A stretch of 6,531 nt of DNA from Bacillaceae bacterium UBA7792 (GCA_002480735.1 DLCS01000260.1:1-6531); one strand, 5' to 3'. Positions 1-4,883 are shown, counted from the first letter of the stretch. Numbers and translations are program-made. Notes: generated by a model not told the origin, from the sequence alone.

Positions 1-2
1 AT

Positions 3-509
3 ACGACAGATGAATCGGTCCTTAAGAGCCTAGGAATTCGCAACTTTGATCATGTGATTGTTGCCATTGGGGACGATATCCAGGCTAGTATTTTAACGAC
101 TCTCATTTTGAAAGAGTTAGGAGTACAAAATATAACCGTTAAGGCTCAGAATGATTATCATGAAAAGGTTCTTCTAAAAATAGGAGCAGACACCGTTGTC
201 CATCCTGAAAGAGATATGGGAAGAAGGATCGCTCATAAATTGAATTCTAATAGTATACTAGATTACTTGGAACTATCTGATAAGCATAGCATTGTGGAGA
301 TTGTGGCAGGTGAGGGATTGGTTGGTCATACGATTATAGAGTTGGACATTCGCGCCAGATATGGAATTAATATTGTTGCCATTAAGAGAGGGGATGAAAT
401 TAATGTTTCTCCTCAAGCAAGCGAAATGATCCTCAAAAATGACATTTTGATCGTGATCGGAGCAGATTCTGATATTAATCGTTTTGAAAAAAAGCTCATG
501 AGTATTTAA
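3..509 (+). CDS. ktrC: Ktr potassium-uptake regulatory subunit (RCK protein, KtrC-type), 5' end missing
   Basis: The frame is open from the first bases of the window to a TAA at 507-509, giving 168 codons. Family members have about 220 residues, so roughly 50 N-terminal residues, including the Gly-rich nucleotide-binding loop, lie outside. A GTG at 54 is internal and not the start. The visible part holds the second half of the RCK_N Rossmann domain (VIVAIGDDIQAS, then VKAQN and HPERDMG, typical of KtrA/KtrC) and a full RCK_C (TrkA_C) domain from about LSDKHSIVEI to the end. Known role of the family: a cytoplasmic octameric ring that gates a KtrB/KtrD-type membrane K+ translocator in response to ATP/ADP. 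The RCK_C domain of Bacillus and Staphylococcus relatives binds c-di-AMP, which shuts down uptake. The translocator gene is not in view. I chose ktrC over ktrA because of its position next to rnjA; sequence alone does not separate them firmly. Confidence 0.88.
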   Translation, partial: TTDESVLKSLGIRNFDHVIVAIGDDIQASILTTLILKELGVQNITVKAQNDYHEKVLLKIGADTVVHPERDMGRRIAHKLNSNSILDYLELSDKHSIVEIVAGEGLVGHTIIELDIRARYGINIVAIKRGDEINVSPQASEMILKNDILIVIGADSDINRFEKKLMSI

Positions 510-535
510 GCTTTCTTATGCAGGAAAAGCGCTCT

Positions 536-578
536 TAACAAAGAAAAAACAAGCGAAATGCTTGTTTTTTCTTTGTTA
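536..578. terminator. Bidirectional intrinsic terminator between ktrC and rnjA
   Basis: Positions 536-554 and 560-578 are perfect reverse complements (19 bp) around the 5-nt loop GAAAT. The core CAAGC/GCTTG stem is flanked by an A-tract on the left and a T-tract on the right, so either strand gives a hairpin followed by U-rich RNA. It lies 27 nt after the ktrC stop and 32 nt beyond the rnjA stop, between convergent genes, which fits two-way termination. A second, imperfect GC-rich hairpin (GCAA-A-GCGC versus GCGC-C-TTGC, plus-strand 592-609) sits directly after the rnjA stop. Confidence 0.9.
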
Positions 579-609
579 GATAGTCATTAGCAAGGCGCTT
601 GCGCTTTGC

Positions 610-2277
610 TTACACCTCCATAATGATCGGGAGGATCATCGGACGGCGTTTTGTTTTCTCATATAAGAATGGAGCTAAAGTATCTGTAATTTCATTCTTA
701 ATTTCTGACCACTGTGTTGTTCTTCTTTCCATCACTTTGTTCAAATGCTTAGATATGAGGGTCTGAGCATCGCTTATTAAATCGCCTGACTCACGCATAT
801 ACACGAAGCCCCTTGAAATAATATCTGGACCAGCAGCAATTTTGAAGTCCTTCATATTAATGCTAATCACGACGACGACCAAGCCTTCCTCAGACAGGAT
901 ACGGCGGTCACGAAGGACGATATTTCCTATATCACCAACACCGCTGCCATCGATGTACACATTTCCAGAAGGTATTTTTCCTGCGATTTGCGCTGAGCTC
1001 TCACTAAGCGCTAAAACCTCTCCATTATCCATGATAAAACAGTTTTCCTCTTCAACACCGCAATCTGTAGCAAGCTTCATATGCATTCTTTGCATGCGGT
1101 ATTCCCCGTGAATCGGCATGAAGAATTTTGGTTTAATGAGGCGAAGCATGAGCTTTTGCTCTTCTTGCCCGCCATGTCCGGAAGTATGAATGTCACTAAG
1201 CTTCCCGTGAATGACGTCCGCTCCAGCACGGAATAGCATATTAATCGTACGACTCACACTAATGGTATTCCCTGGGATAGGAGAGGAAGAGAATACAACA
1301 GTATCCCCAGGGATAATTTGGATTTGACGGTGAGTCCCGTTGGCAATCCGTGATAAGGCGGCCATTGGTTCGCCTTGACTTCCTGTGCACAGAATGGTTA
1401 CTTGATTCGCTGGTAGGCGATTGATTGACTGGGCATCAATAAATGTATCCTTCGGAGCGCGAATATATCCTAAATCTTGACCGATATTAATGGCAGCCTC
1501 CATACTACGACCGAAGACAGCAATTTTTCTTCCGTTTGCGACAGCTGCTTCTGTGACCTGTTGCAGGCGATGAATGTTCGAGGCAAACGTGGCGAAGATA
1601 ACACGGCCATCAACTTTTCGAAAAATATCATGGATGTTTTCTCCGACTTTTCGCTCTGACATTGTAAAATCAGGGACTTCACTGTTCGTGCTATCTGAAA
1701 GCAAGCACAGCACGCCTTCCTTGCCAATCTCAGCCATTTTTGTTAAATTTGCTGGCTCTCCAACAGGAGTGAAATCAAATTTGAAATCTCCAGTATGAAC
1801 AATTTGTCCAGGAGGTGTTTTTACGACAATACCGTAGCTGTCAGGGATACTATGCGTAGTTCTAAAAAAAGTGACGGATGTTTTTCTGAACTTAATCACA
1901 TCATCCTCTTGGATTTCATAGAGCTTCGCTTGTCTTAGTAATCCATGCTCTTCCAATTTATTTCTGATGAGGCCTAGAGCAAGCTTCCCACCATAGATAG
2001 GGATGTTCACTTCTCTTAATAAATAAGGAATCCCCCCAATATGGTCCTCGTGTCCGTGTGTTACGAACAGACCCTTAATTTTATCTTCGTTTTTTATTAA
2101 GTAGGTATAATCAGGAATCACGTAATCGATGCCAAGCAGTTCATCCTCTGGGAATTTAATACCAGCGTCAATTAAAATGATTTCATCCTGAAACTGAACA
2201 CCGTATGTGTTCTTTCCGATCTCTCCCAAACCTCCAAGTGCGAACACAGCCGTTTGGTCGTTTTTAACAAATTTCAT
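610..2277 (-). CDS. rnjA: Ribonuclease J1
   Basis: A 555-residue metallo-beta-lactamase/beta-CASP RNase, the same length as B. subtilis RNase J1. It is a 5'-3' exonuclease with endonuclease activity that drives mRNA turnover and matures the 16S rRNA 5' end, working with RNase J2 and RNase Y. Visible motifs: HGHEDHIGG with zinc ligands H74, H76, D78 and H79; H142 (TTHSIPDS); D164 (HTGDFKFD); the beta-CASP region around 210-370 with [15 protein letters not shown] with H364 and H368; and the last ligand H390 (PIHGEYR). The C-terminal domain (about 450-555) is complete and ends in MILPIIMEV. It starts 3 nt after the rpoY stop. Its GGAG (2290-2293) lies inside the end of rpoY, with a rather long 12-nt spacing, so translation is probably coupled to rpoY. 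All metal and phosphate-binding residues are present. The ORFs antisense to it are shadows. Confidence 0.98.
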   Translation of the reverse strand: MKFVKNDQTAVFALGGLGEIGKNTYGVQFQDEIILIDAGIKFPEDELLGIDYVIPDYTYLIKNEDKIKGLFVTHGHEDHIGGIPYLLREVNIPIYGGKLALGLIRNKLEEHGLLRQAKLYEIQEDDVIKFRKTSVTFFRTTHSIPDSYGIVVKTPPGQIVHTGDFKFDFTPVGEPANLTKMAEIGKEGVLCLLSDSTNSEVPDFTMSERKVGENIHDIFRKVDGRVIFATFASNIHRLQQVTEAAVANGRKIAVFGRSMEAAINIGQDLGYIRAPKDTFIDAQSINRLPANQVTILCTGSQGEPMAALSRIANGTHRQIQIIPGDTVVFSSSPIPGNTISVSRTINMLFRAGADVIHGKLSDIHTSGHGGQEEQKLMLRLIKPKFFMPIHGEYRMQRMHMKLATDCGVEEENCFIMDNGEVLALSESSAQIAGKIPSGNVYIDGSGVGDIGNIVLRDRRILSEEGLVVVVISINMKDFKIAAGPDIISRGFVYMRESGDLISDAQTLISKHLNKVMERRTTQWSEIKNEITDTLAPFLYEKTKRRPMILPIIMEV

Positions 2278-2280
2278 AAA

Positions 2281-2493
2281 TTATTCAATCTCCAATACTT
2301 TATAATCTTCATTTTTTTGTTCATACTCTAAGAATTTACTTTCAACGGAAGTAATAAACTCGATATTATATGGGTAGTTTGCCAATTTTCGACGTACTTC
2401 TCTTTCCGATTCCCCTTTAACAAATAAGGTTTTTGTTTTTTCGCGGACAGGTATCTCTGTTTTGGATTCTTGATAAAAAACCTTGAAAATCAT
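2281..2493 (-). CDS. rpoY: DNA-dependent RNA polymerase epsilon subunit
   Basis: A 70-residue protein of the RpoY/YkzG (formerly DUF1447) family; the B. subtilis protein has 69 residues. Family hallmarks are the MIFKVFYQE start, [15 protein letters not shown], the IEFITSVE block and the [14 protein letters not shown] tail. The family is a small Firmicute-specific subunit that binds core RNA polymerase near the secondary-channel side; its structure resembles the phage T7 Gp2 inhibitor. Its effect on transcription is mild or unclear. The start is well set: ATG at 2493, with AAGGAGA (2501-2507) 7 nt upstream. It is the first gene of a two-gene operon with rnjA, a conserved pairing that co-expresses an RNA polymerase subunit with the main decay nuclease. 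Two promoter candidates lie upstream (entries at 2526 and 2589). Confidence 0.96.
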   Translation of the reverse strand: MIFKVFYQESKTEIPVREKTKTLFVKGESEREVRRKLANYPYNIEFITSVESKFLEYEQKNEDYKVLEIE

Positions 2494-2525
2494 AAAAAAC
2501 TCTCCTTTTCTGATATATGCTTTTT

Positions 2526-2553
2526 TTTATATTATTCGGTTGCAACTTGTCTA
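2526..2553 (-). promoter_or_regulatory. Candidate SigA promoter proximal to rpoY-rnjA
   Basis: On the minus strand, TAGACA (2553-2548, 5 of 6 matches to TTGACA) and TATAAA (2531-2526, 5 of 6) are separated by 16 nt. The predicted start lies near 2519, leaving a 5' leader of about 25 nt that holds the rpoY Shine-Dalgarno sequence. The call rests on pattern matching only; AT-rich DNA gives false -10 boxes. Confidence 0.45.
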
Positions 2554-2588
2554 AGAAAAGCGACTTCCGATTGTGACTTTTTCTATTA

Positions 2589-2617
2589 TATATAAAAAAT
2601 ACTTCTAATACATTCAA
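2589..2617 (-). promoter_or_regulatory. Weak distal promoter candidate for rpoY-rnjA
   Basis: On the minus strand, TTGAAT (2617-2612) is followed after 17 nt by TATATA (2594-2589). A perfect TATAAT lies at 2590-2585, but with that hexamer the spacing to TTGAAT would be 21 nt. It lies just after the hairpin at 2653-2678, so it could restart transcription for the operon. Confidence 0.3.
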
Positions 2618-2652
2618 AAATAAGCAACAATATCCAATTTACTATAAAGAAT

Positions 2653-2678
2653 GAGCCCTTCGCAAGCTTGAAGGGCTC
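2653..2678 (-). terminator. Hairpin, probable terminator of the small basic ORF
   Basis: GAGCCCTTC (2653-2661) and GAAGGGCTC (2670-2678) form a perfect 9-bp, GC-rich stem with an 8-nt loop. On the minus strand it is followed by ATTCTTTATAG, a broken U-tract. On the plus strand the following bases are A-rich, so minus-strand termination is favoured. It lies 57 nt beyond the stop of the 23-codon ORF and separates that ORF from rpoY. Because the U-tract is poor, an mRNA-stabilising 3' hairpin or partial terminator is possible. Confidence 0.6.
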
Positions 2679-2735
2679 TAAATAAACGATAAGAAAGCAA
2701 TTTTTGAGTTGAAGTTCGGTCTAGCGTCGCTTTTC

Positions 2736-2807
2736 TTATGCTATTGATTTTTTTCGAAGCAATTCCTTCCACTGTTTAACAAGCTTTTTCTTAAGCTTCT
2801 TTAACAT
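2736..2807 (-). CDS. Small cationic amphipathic peptide, 23 residues, function unknown
   Basis: A short ORF, ATG at 2807 to TAA at 2736-2738, whose product begins MLKKLKKKLVKQWKEL. It has nine Lys, one Arg and one Glu, for a net charge of about +9. Leu2, Leu5, Leu9, Val10, Trp13, Leu16 and Leu17 fall at 3-4-residue steps, as in an amphipathic helix with one hydrophobic face. An in-frame TGA lies three codons upstream, which fixes the start. The ribosome-binding site AGGAGATGATC (2822-2812) matches the anti-Shine-Dalgarno complement AGGAGGTGATC at 10 of 11 positions, with AGGAG 10 nt from the ATG. A TATAAA (2838-2833) lies upstream without a clear -35, and a 9-bp hairpin follows. It lies between the def terminator and rpoY. 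I do not recognise the family. It could be a membrane-active peptide, a small basic RNA- or protein-binding factor, or a leader peptide for rpoY-rnjA. The case rests on translation signals rather than homology. Confidence 0.6.
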   Translation of the reverse strand: MLKKLKKKLVKQWKELLRKKSIA

Positions 2808-2811
2808 GGTG

Positions 2812-2823
2812 GATCATCTCCTC
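2812..2823 (-). promoter_or_regulatory. Extended Shine-Dalgarno of the 23-codon ORF
   Basis: The minus strand reads GAGGAGATGATC, one mismatch from the full complement of the 16S rRNA 3' tail (GAGGTGATC with AGGAG). AGGAG is 10 nt before the ATG. It is the longest ribosome-binding match in this window, stronger than those of rnjA, ykyA or pdhA, and it is the main evidence that the tiny ORF is translated. Confidence 0.65.
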
Positions 2824-2952
2824 ACTTCTAATTTTATACGATCCTCGTCCAAAGTAAAAGTAAAATTCACCTTTTCATATGGTTAATTTACACTTAGTAT
2901 ATGGAAGCACAGGCTTTATTCTCATGGATATTGATGGTATTTCATTCCTCAT

Positions 2953-2988
2953 GAAAAGAAAAAATCAGGCATTTACTATATGCCTGAT
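2953..2988 (-). terminator. Intrinsic terminator of def
   Basis: ATGCCTGAT (2980-2988) and ATCAGGCAT (2964-2972) form a perfect 9-bp stem with a 7-nt loop. On the minus strand the stem is followed at once by TTTTTCTTTTC (2963-2953). It begins 13 nt after the def stop. This shows that def is not normally co-transcribed with the small ORF and rpoY-rnjA beyond it. Confidence 0.9.
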
Positions 2989-3001
2989 AAGAAAATATCT
3001 A

Positions 3002-3556
3002 CTAGTTGTTGATTGGTTCAGCATTTTCAATTGGTTTAAATGGATGCTGTTTGTCTATATAATCATAGAACATAATCCCATTTAGGTGGTCGATTTCGTG
3101 TTGAATGACAATCGCAGGTATCCCCTTTAAACGAAGCTTGACCTCTTCACCTTCGAGTGTTGTAGCTGTGACCGTTACTCTTTTATATCTCGGAACATAG
3201 CCCGGAATGGATTCATCGACAGATAGACATCCTTCACCGTTGGATAAAAAGGTCTTCTCAACGGAATGGCTAATAATTTTCGGATTGAAAAGTGCATAGC
3301 TATGAAGCTGGCCCTTTTCGTCAGTCACATGAATGGCAATCATTCGTTTCGATACATTTATTTGTGGGGCTGCAAGTCCGATTCCTGGACGTAGCCCTTT
3401 TTCCTTAGCAATTTCTGGGTTTTGACTAGCCTTAACATATTCTAGCAAATCTTTTAGAGTTTTTTTATCTTCATCTGATGCTGGAAGTGGCACTTCTTTT
3501 GCAATCAGACGTAAGGTAGGATGGCCGTCCCTTATAATATCTTCCATTGTTATCAT
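3002..3556 (-). CDS. def: Peptide deformylase (DefB/YkrB type)
   Basis: Removes the formyl group from the N-terminal formyl-methionine of nascent proteins at the ribosome; an Fe2+ (or Zn2+) metalloenzyme. All three family motifs are intact: GIGLAAPQ (58-65), EGCLS (108-112) and QHEIDHLNG (152-160). Metal ligands are C110, H153 and H157, with E154 as the catalytic acid/base. The large insertions are those of the longer Gram-positive (type 2) enzymes. The frame is open to an ATG at 3592, but I place the start at 3556. There AGGAGTG (3569-3563) gives proper spacing, the protein begins MITMEDIIRD like B. subtilis DefB, and the length is 184 residues as in that protein. The upstream ATG has no ribosome-binding site. 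It is a single-gene unit, ended by the hairpin at 2953-2988 and divergent from ykyA. B. subtilis calls this gene defB; its paralogue is elsewhere. Confidence 0.96.
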   Translation of the reverse strand: MITMEDIIRDGHPTLRLIAKEVPLPASDEDKKTLKDLLEYVKASQNPEIAKEKGLRPGIGLAAPQINVSKRMIAIHVTDEKGQLHSYALFNPKIISHSVEKTFLSNGEGCLSVDESIPGYVPRYKRVTVTATTLEGEEVKLRLKGIPAIVIQHEIDHLNGIMFYDYIDKQHPFKPIENAEPINN

Positions 3557-3562
3557 TGCTTT

Positions 3563-3569
3563 CACTCCT
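3563..3569 (-). promoter_or_regulatory. Ribosome-binding site that decides the def start
   Basis: The minus strand reads AGGAGTG, with AGGAG ending 8 nt before the ATG at 3556. The alternative in-frame ATG at 3592 is preceded by ATTTCTGATAAAATAA, with no purine-rich site, so the shorter 184-residue form is preferred. Confidence 0.75.
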
Positions 3570-3594
3570 GCTTTGTATCCATTTTCATTCATTT

Positions 3595-3603
3595 ATTTTA
3601 TCA
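3595..3603 (-). promoter_or_regulatory. Candidate extended -10 of the def promoter
   Basis: The minus strand reads TGATAAAAT, an extended -10 (TGnTAnAAT type), with only a poor -35 (TGTACT) 17 nt upstream. The predicted start near 3588 would give a leader of about 32 nt and would put the upstream ATG at 3592 outside the transcript, consistent with the 3556 start. Confidence 0.42.
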
Positions 3604-3681
3604 GAAATCTACATGTCAGTACAGTTGAAGACAGGTTTATCCATTGTCATAATTTTTGCTAGATTTGAATAAAATAAAATA

Positions 3682-3693
3682 TTCATGCATGAA
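3682..3693. repeat. 12-bp perfect palindrome in the def-ykyA spacer
   Basis: TTCATGCATGAA is self-complementary over 12 bases. It sits in the middle of the divergent spacer, about 30 bp upstream of the ykyA -35 and about 80 bp upstream of the def -10. It is a possible binding site for a dimeric regulator, but a chance palindrome is also possible. Confidence 0.35.
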
Positions 3694-3717
3694 ACGATCT
3701 TCTTTAGTTGCTCCATG

Positions 3718-3746
3718 ATCTATTGTCTTCTGATACAACAATAGAT
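3718..3746. repeat. 9-bp inverted repeat overlapping the ykyA promoter, candidate operator
   Basis: ATCTATTGT (3718-3726) and ACAATAGAT (3738-3746) are perfect inverted copies separated by 11 bp. Half-site centres are 20 bp apart, close to two helical turns, so a dimeric protein could bind both on one face. The element covers the -35 and spacer of the ykyA promoter and touches the first base of the -10. It lies upstream of both predicted start sites, so a DNA-level role is more likely than an RNA hairpin. No known regulator consensus was recognised. Confidence 0.5.
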
Positions 3747-3751
3747 ATAGT
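3723..3751 (+). promoter_or_regulatory. SigA-type promoter of ykyA
   Basis: TTGTCT (3723-3728) and TATAGT (3746-3751, 5 of 6 matches) are separated by an ideal 17 nt. The predicted start is near 3758, giving a short leader of about 22 nt that carries the ribosome-binding site at 3766. It overlaps the inverted repeat at 3718-3746. Confidence 0.65.
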
Positions 3752-3765
3752 AGAATTGTGATATT

Positions 3766-3772
3766 AGGGGGG
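3766..3772 (+). promoter_or_regulatory. Ribosome-binding site deciding the TTG start of ykyA
   Basis: AGGGGGG lies 7 nt before TTG at 3780. An in-frame TAG at 3765-3767 leaves no room for an earlier start, and the next Met codons would remove the lipoprotein signal peptide. The TTG start is therefore well supported. Confidence 0.75.
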
Positions 3773-3779
3773 TTACGTA

Positions 3780-4448
3780 TTGGTAAAGAGAACTATTTTA
3801 TTTTTGCTACTAATTATCGGCTCAATCGTACTTGCTGGTTGCTTCAACAAATCATCGACGGTTGATAAAATCCATGAACTACTAGAGTCAGTAGTAGAAT
3901 CAGAACAGACTTTTGAGAAACAACAAGATCCTTTAGTGGATTTAGAAAAACAGGAAAAGGAAATCTACGGCAAAATCATCACACTCGGGATGAAGGAATA
4001 CGATCAAATTGTGTCACTTTCGAATGAGGCTTTGGGGATTGTAGACAAGCGCAAAGAACATATGCAAAAAGAAGAAGATAGCATTGAATCCTCAAAAAAG
4101 GAATTCGAAAAACTCAAGCCTTTGATTGAGGAGTTAAAGGATGCTAAATTAAAGAAAAAGGCAACAGAACTTCAGGACACGATGCTCAAAAGATATGAAG
4201 CGCATGATGTGTTGTATGAGAATTATACAAAGGGCTTAGAATATGATAAAGAGCTGTACCAAATGTTTCAGAAAAAAGATCTTTCCATCGACCAGCTTGA
4301 GGAGCAAATAAAGAAAATAAATGATACCTATAAGGTGGTTCTGGATTCAAACAAATCCTTTAATGAATTCACACAAAAATATAACGATATAAAATTTGAT
4401 TTTTATAAAGTCGCTGGAATTGAAATAAAAGAGGATGACAAAAAGTAA
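3780..4448 (+). CDS. ykyA: YkyA-family putative cell-wall-binding lipoprotein
   Basis: A 222-residue lipoprotein read from a TTG start. Residues 1-21 are a type II signal peptide: Lys3-Arg4, a hydrophobic run from Ile6 to Leu18, and lipobox LAGC with Cys21 as the lipidated residue. The mature protein should sit on the outer face of the membrane. The rest is charged, rich in Glu, Lys and Gln, with long heptad-like stretches (about 30-75 and 85-190), so mostly helical coiled coil, and no enzyme motif is visible. Length, lipobox and location between def and pdhA agree with Bacillus YkyA (Pfam family described as a putative cell-wall-binding lipoprotein). Its biological role is not established. 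It has its own promoter with an overlapping inverted repeat and its own terminator, so it appears to be a single-gene unit and not part of the pdh operon. Confidence 0.9.
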   Translation: MVKRTILFLLLIIGSIVLAGCFNKSSTVDKIHELLESVVESEQTFEKQQDPLVDLEKQEKEIYGKIITLGMKEYDQIVSLSNEALGIVDKRKEHMQKEEDSIESSKKEFEKLKPLIEELKDAKLKKKATELQDTMLKRYEAHDVLYENYTKGLEYDKELYQMFQKKDLSIDQLEEQIKKINDTYKVVLDSNKSFNEFTQKYNDIKFDFYKVAGIEIKEDDKK

Positions 4449-4453
4449 CGAAA

Positions 4454-4490
4454 AAGGAGAATCGACGTCAATGTCGGTTCTTCTTTTTTT
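4454..4490 (+). terminator. Intrinsic terminator of ykyA
   Basis: AAGGAGAATCGAC (4454-4466) pairs with 4473-4485 over 13 bp (two G-U pairs) around the loop GTCAAT. The right arm runs into seven T residues (4484-4490). It starts 5 nt after the ykyA stop and insulates ykyA from pdhA. Confidence 0.9.
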
Positions 4491-4520
4491 AGATAAAAAC
4501 AGAGAGGAGACCTTTGTTAG

Positions 4521-4538
4521 AATTATTTTTAAATAATT
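4521..4538. repeat. 8-bp inverted repeat AATTATTT/AAATAATT
   Basis: Perfect arms 4521-4528 and 4531-4538 with a 2-bp centre form a near-continuous 18-bp palindrome made only of A and T. It is about 30 bp past the ykyA terminator and 350 bp from pdhA. It could be a protein-binding site. A palindrome of only A and T in AT-rich DNA is weak evidence. Confidence 0.3.
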
Positions 4539-4603
4539 ATCTTTATTATAACAGGATCGAAGGATTGAAATTTTTTATAGAACAGTTATATGGAATTTGT
4601 AAT

Positions 4604-4638
4604 ACAGTTTTGGAAATTTAATTTACATTAAAAACTGT
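4604..4638. repeat. 8-bp inverted repeat ACAGTTTT/AAAACTGT upstream of the pdhA promoter
   Basis: The perfect arms 4604-4611 and 4631-4638 have centres 27 bp apart. They lie 48-103 bp upstream of the best -35 and -10 boxes for pdhA, a position suited to an activator or to a distal operator half. No known regulator consensus was recognised. Confidence 0.35.
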
Positions 4639-4667
4639 GATTAAGTTAAAAACTTGGTGCAGATTGA

Positions 4668-4697
4668 TTGACGAGTGCATTTTCCTTGTTGTAAACT
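4668..4697 (+). promoter_or_regulatory. Alternative promoter candidate for pdhA
   Basis: TTGACG (4668-4673, 5 of 6 matches) is followed after 18 nt by TAAACT (4692-4697, 4 of 6). Its -35 is better than that of the downstream candidate, but its -10 is weaker. The two overlap, so they may compete or only one may be real. Confidence 0.35.
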
Positions 4698-4713
4698 AAA
4701 AACGTGATATAAA
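4686..4713 (+). promoter_or_regulatory. Best promoter candidate for the pdhAB operon, extended -10
   Basis: TTGTTG (4686-4691), a 16-nt spacer, and TATAAA (4708-4713) preceded by TG at 4705-4706, giving the extended -10 TGATATAAA. The start would be near 4720, making a leader of about 165 nt before pdhA. That is long for a Bacillus housekeeping operon and leaves room for post-initiation control. Confidence 0.5.
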
Positions 4714-4868
4714 AGTTGTATCAGTTTTTATGAAGAAACTAATAGTACAGCTAAACTTTCACCGGAGTGTTTTTTTTTAACACAAATGTGGAAAACTACA
4801 TTAGAAGTATGTTTATTTTCCAAATTTTTATTAAGGAACCAAACTTTTACTTAATGATATTTAGTATG

Positions 4869-4877
4869 AAAGGGTGA
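4869..4877 (+). promoter_or_regulatory. Ribosome-binding site deciding the TTG start of pdhA
   Basis: AAAGGGTGA lies 9 nt (from the last G of GGG) before TTG at 4884. The codon immediately before the TTG is an in-frame TAA (4881-4883), so no longer reading is possible. The resulting N-terminus (ASKTKK) matches that of Bacillus PdhA proteins. Confidence 0.8.
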
Positions 4878-4883
4878 CTTTAA

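Larger units (their letters stand above)
4491..4883 (+). other. Long AT-rich regulatory region upstream of pdhA
   Basis: About 390 bp with no gene I can support. It holds candidate promoters (listed separately) and three dyads: AATTATTT-TT-AAATAATT at 4521-4538; ACAGTTTT/AAAACTGT at 4604-4611 and 4631-4638; and AATGTG/TACATT (one mismatch) at 4785-4802. A nested foldable stretch lies at 4714-4752: AGTTGTA with TACAGCT outside and AGTTT with AAACT inside. A run of nine T lies at 4770-4778, but no stable hairpin sits directly before it, so it is not a convincing terminator. No T-box, known riboswitch motif or clear CcpA cre site was recognised. A 35-codon TTG ORF at 4514-4621 is discussed in the findings. 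Confidence 0.6.

Noticed and set aside
842..1111. Plus-strand 89-codon ORF inside rnjA
   Set aside because: It is a complete antisense shadow of a strongly conserved gene, with no translation signal of its own.
1470..1798. Overlapping ORFs of 60-85 codons on both strands inside rnjA
   Set aside because: They are out-of-frame readings of the beta-CASP coding region; the rnjA frame explains the conservation.
2417..2617. Minus-strand 66-codon ORF overlapping rpoY and its leader
   Set aside because: It overlaps rpoY in another frame and covers its SD and promoter candidates. RpoY itself is clearly recognisable.
2879..3085. Plus-strand 68-codon ORF overlapping the def 3' end
   Set aside because: It runs antisense through the def terminator and the last def codons, has no ribosome-binding site, and its hydrophobic translation comes from the antisense frame of def.
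3557..3592. Twelve-residue N-terminal extension of peptide deformylase from ATG 3592
   Set aside because: It has no ribosome-binding site before 3592, while AGGAG precedes 3556. The shorter form has the family length and the MITMEDI start, and the likely def start site lies inside the extension.
4690..4704. Possible CcpA cre site TGTAAACTAAAAAC
   Set aside because: It lacks the central CG and the 3' CA of the cre consensus, so the match is no better than chance in AT-rich DNA.
4751..4783. Possible terminator or attenuator at CACCGGAGTG followed by nine T residues
   Set aside because: The only stem directly before the T-run is CAC/GTG, 3 bp, which is too weak. The GTGTT/AACAC pairing would place the T-run in the loop.
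4818..4835. Possible CodY box around ATTTTCCAAATTTTT
   Set aside because: It has about five mismatches to AATTTTCWGAAAATT, which is not convincing in such AT-rich sequence.
4866..4877. Minimal ORF ATG-AAA-GGG-TGA overlapping the pdhA ribosome-binding site
   Set aside because: It has three sense codons and no ribosome-binding site of its own, and it is explained by the purine-rich pdhA SD.
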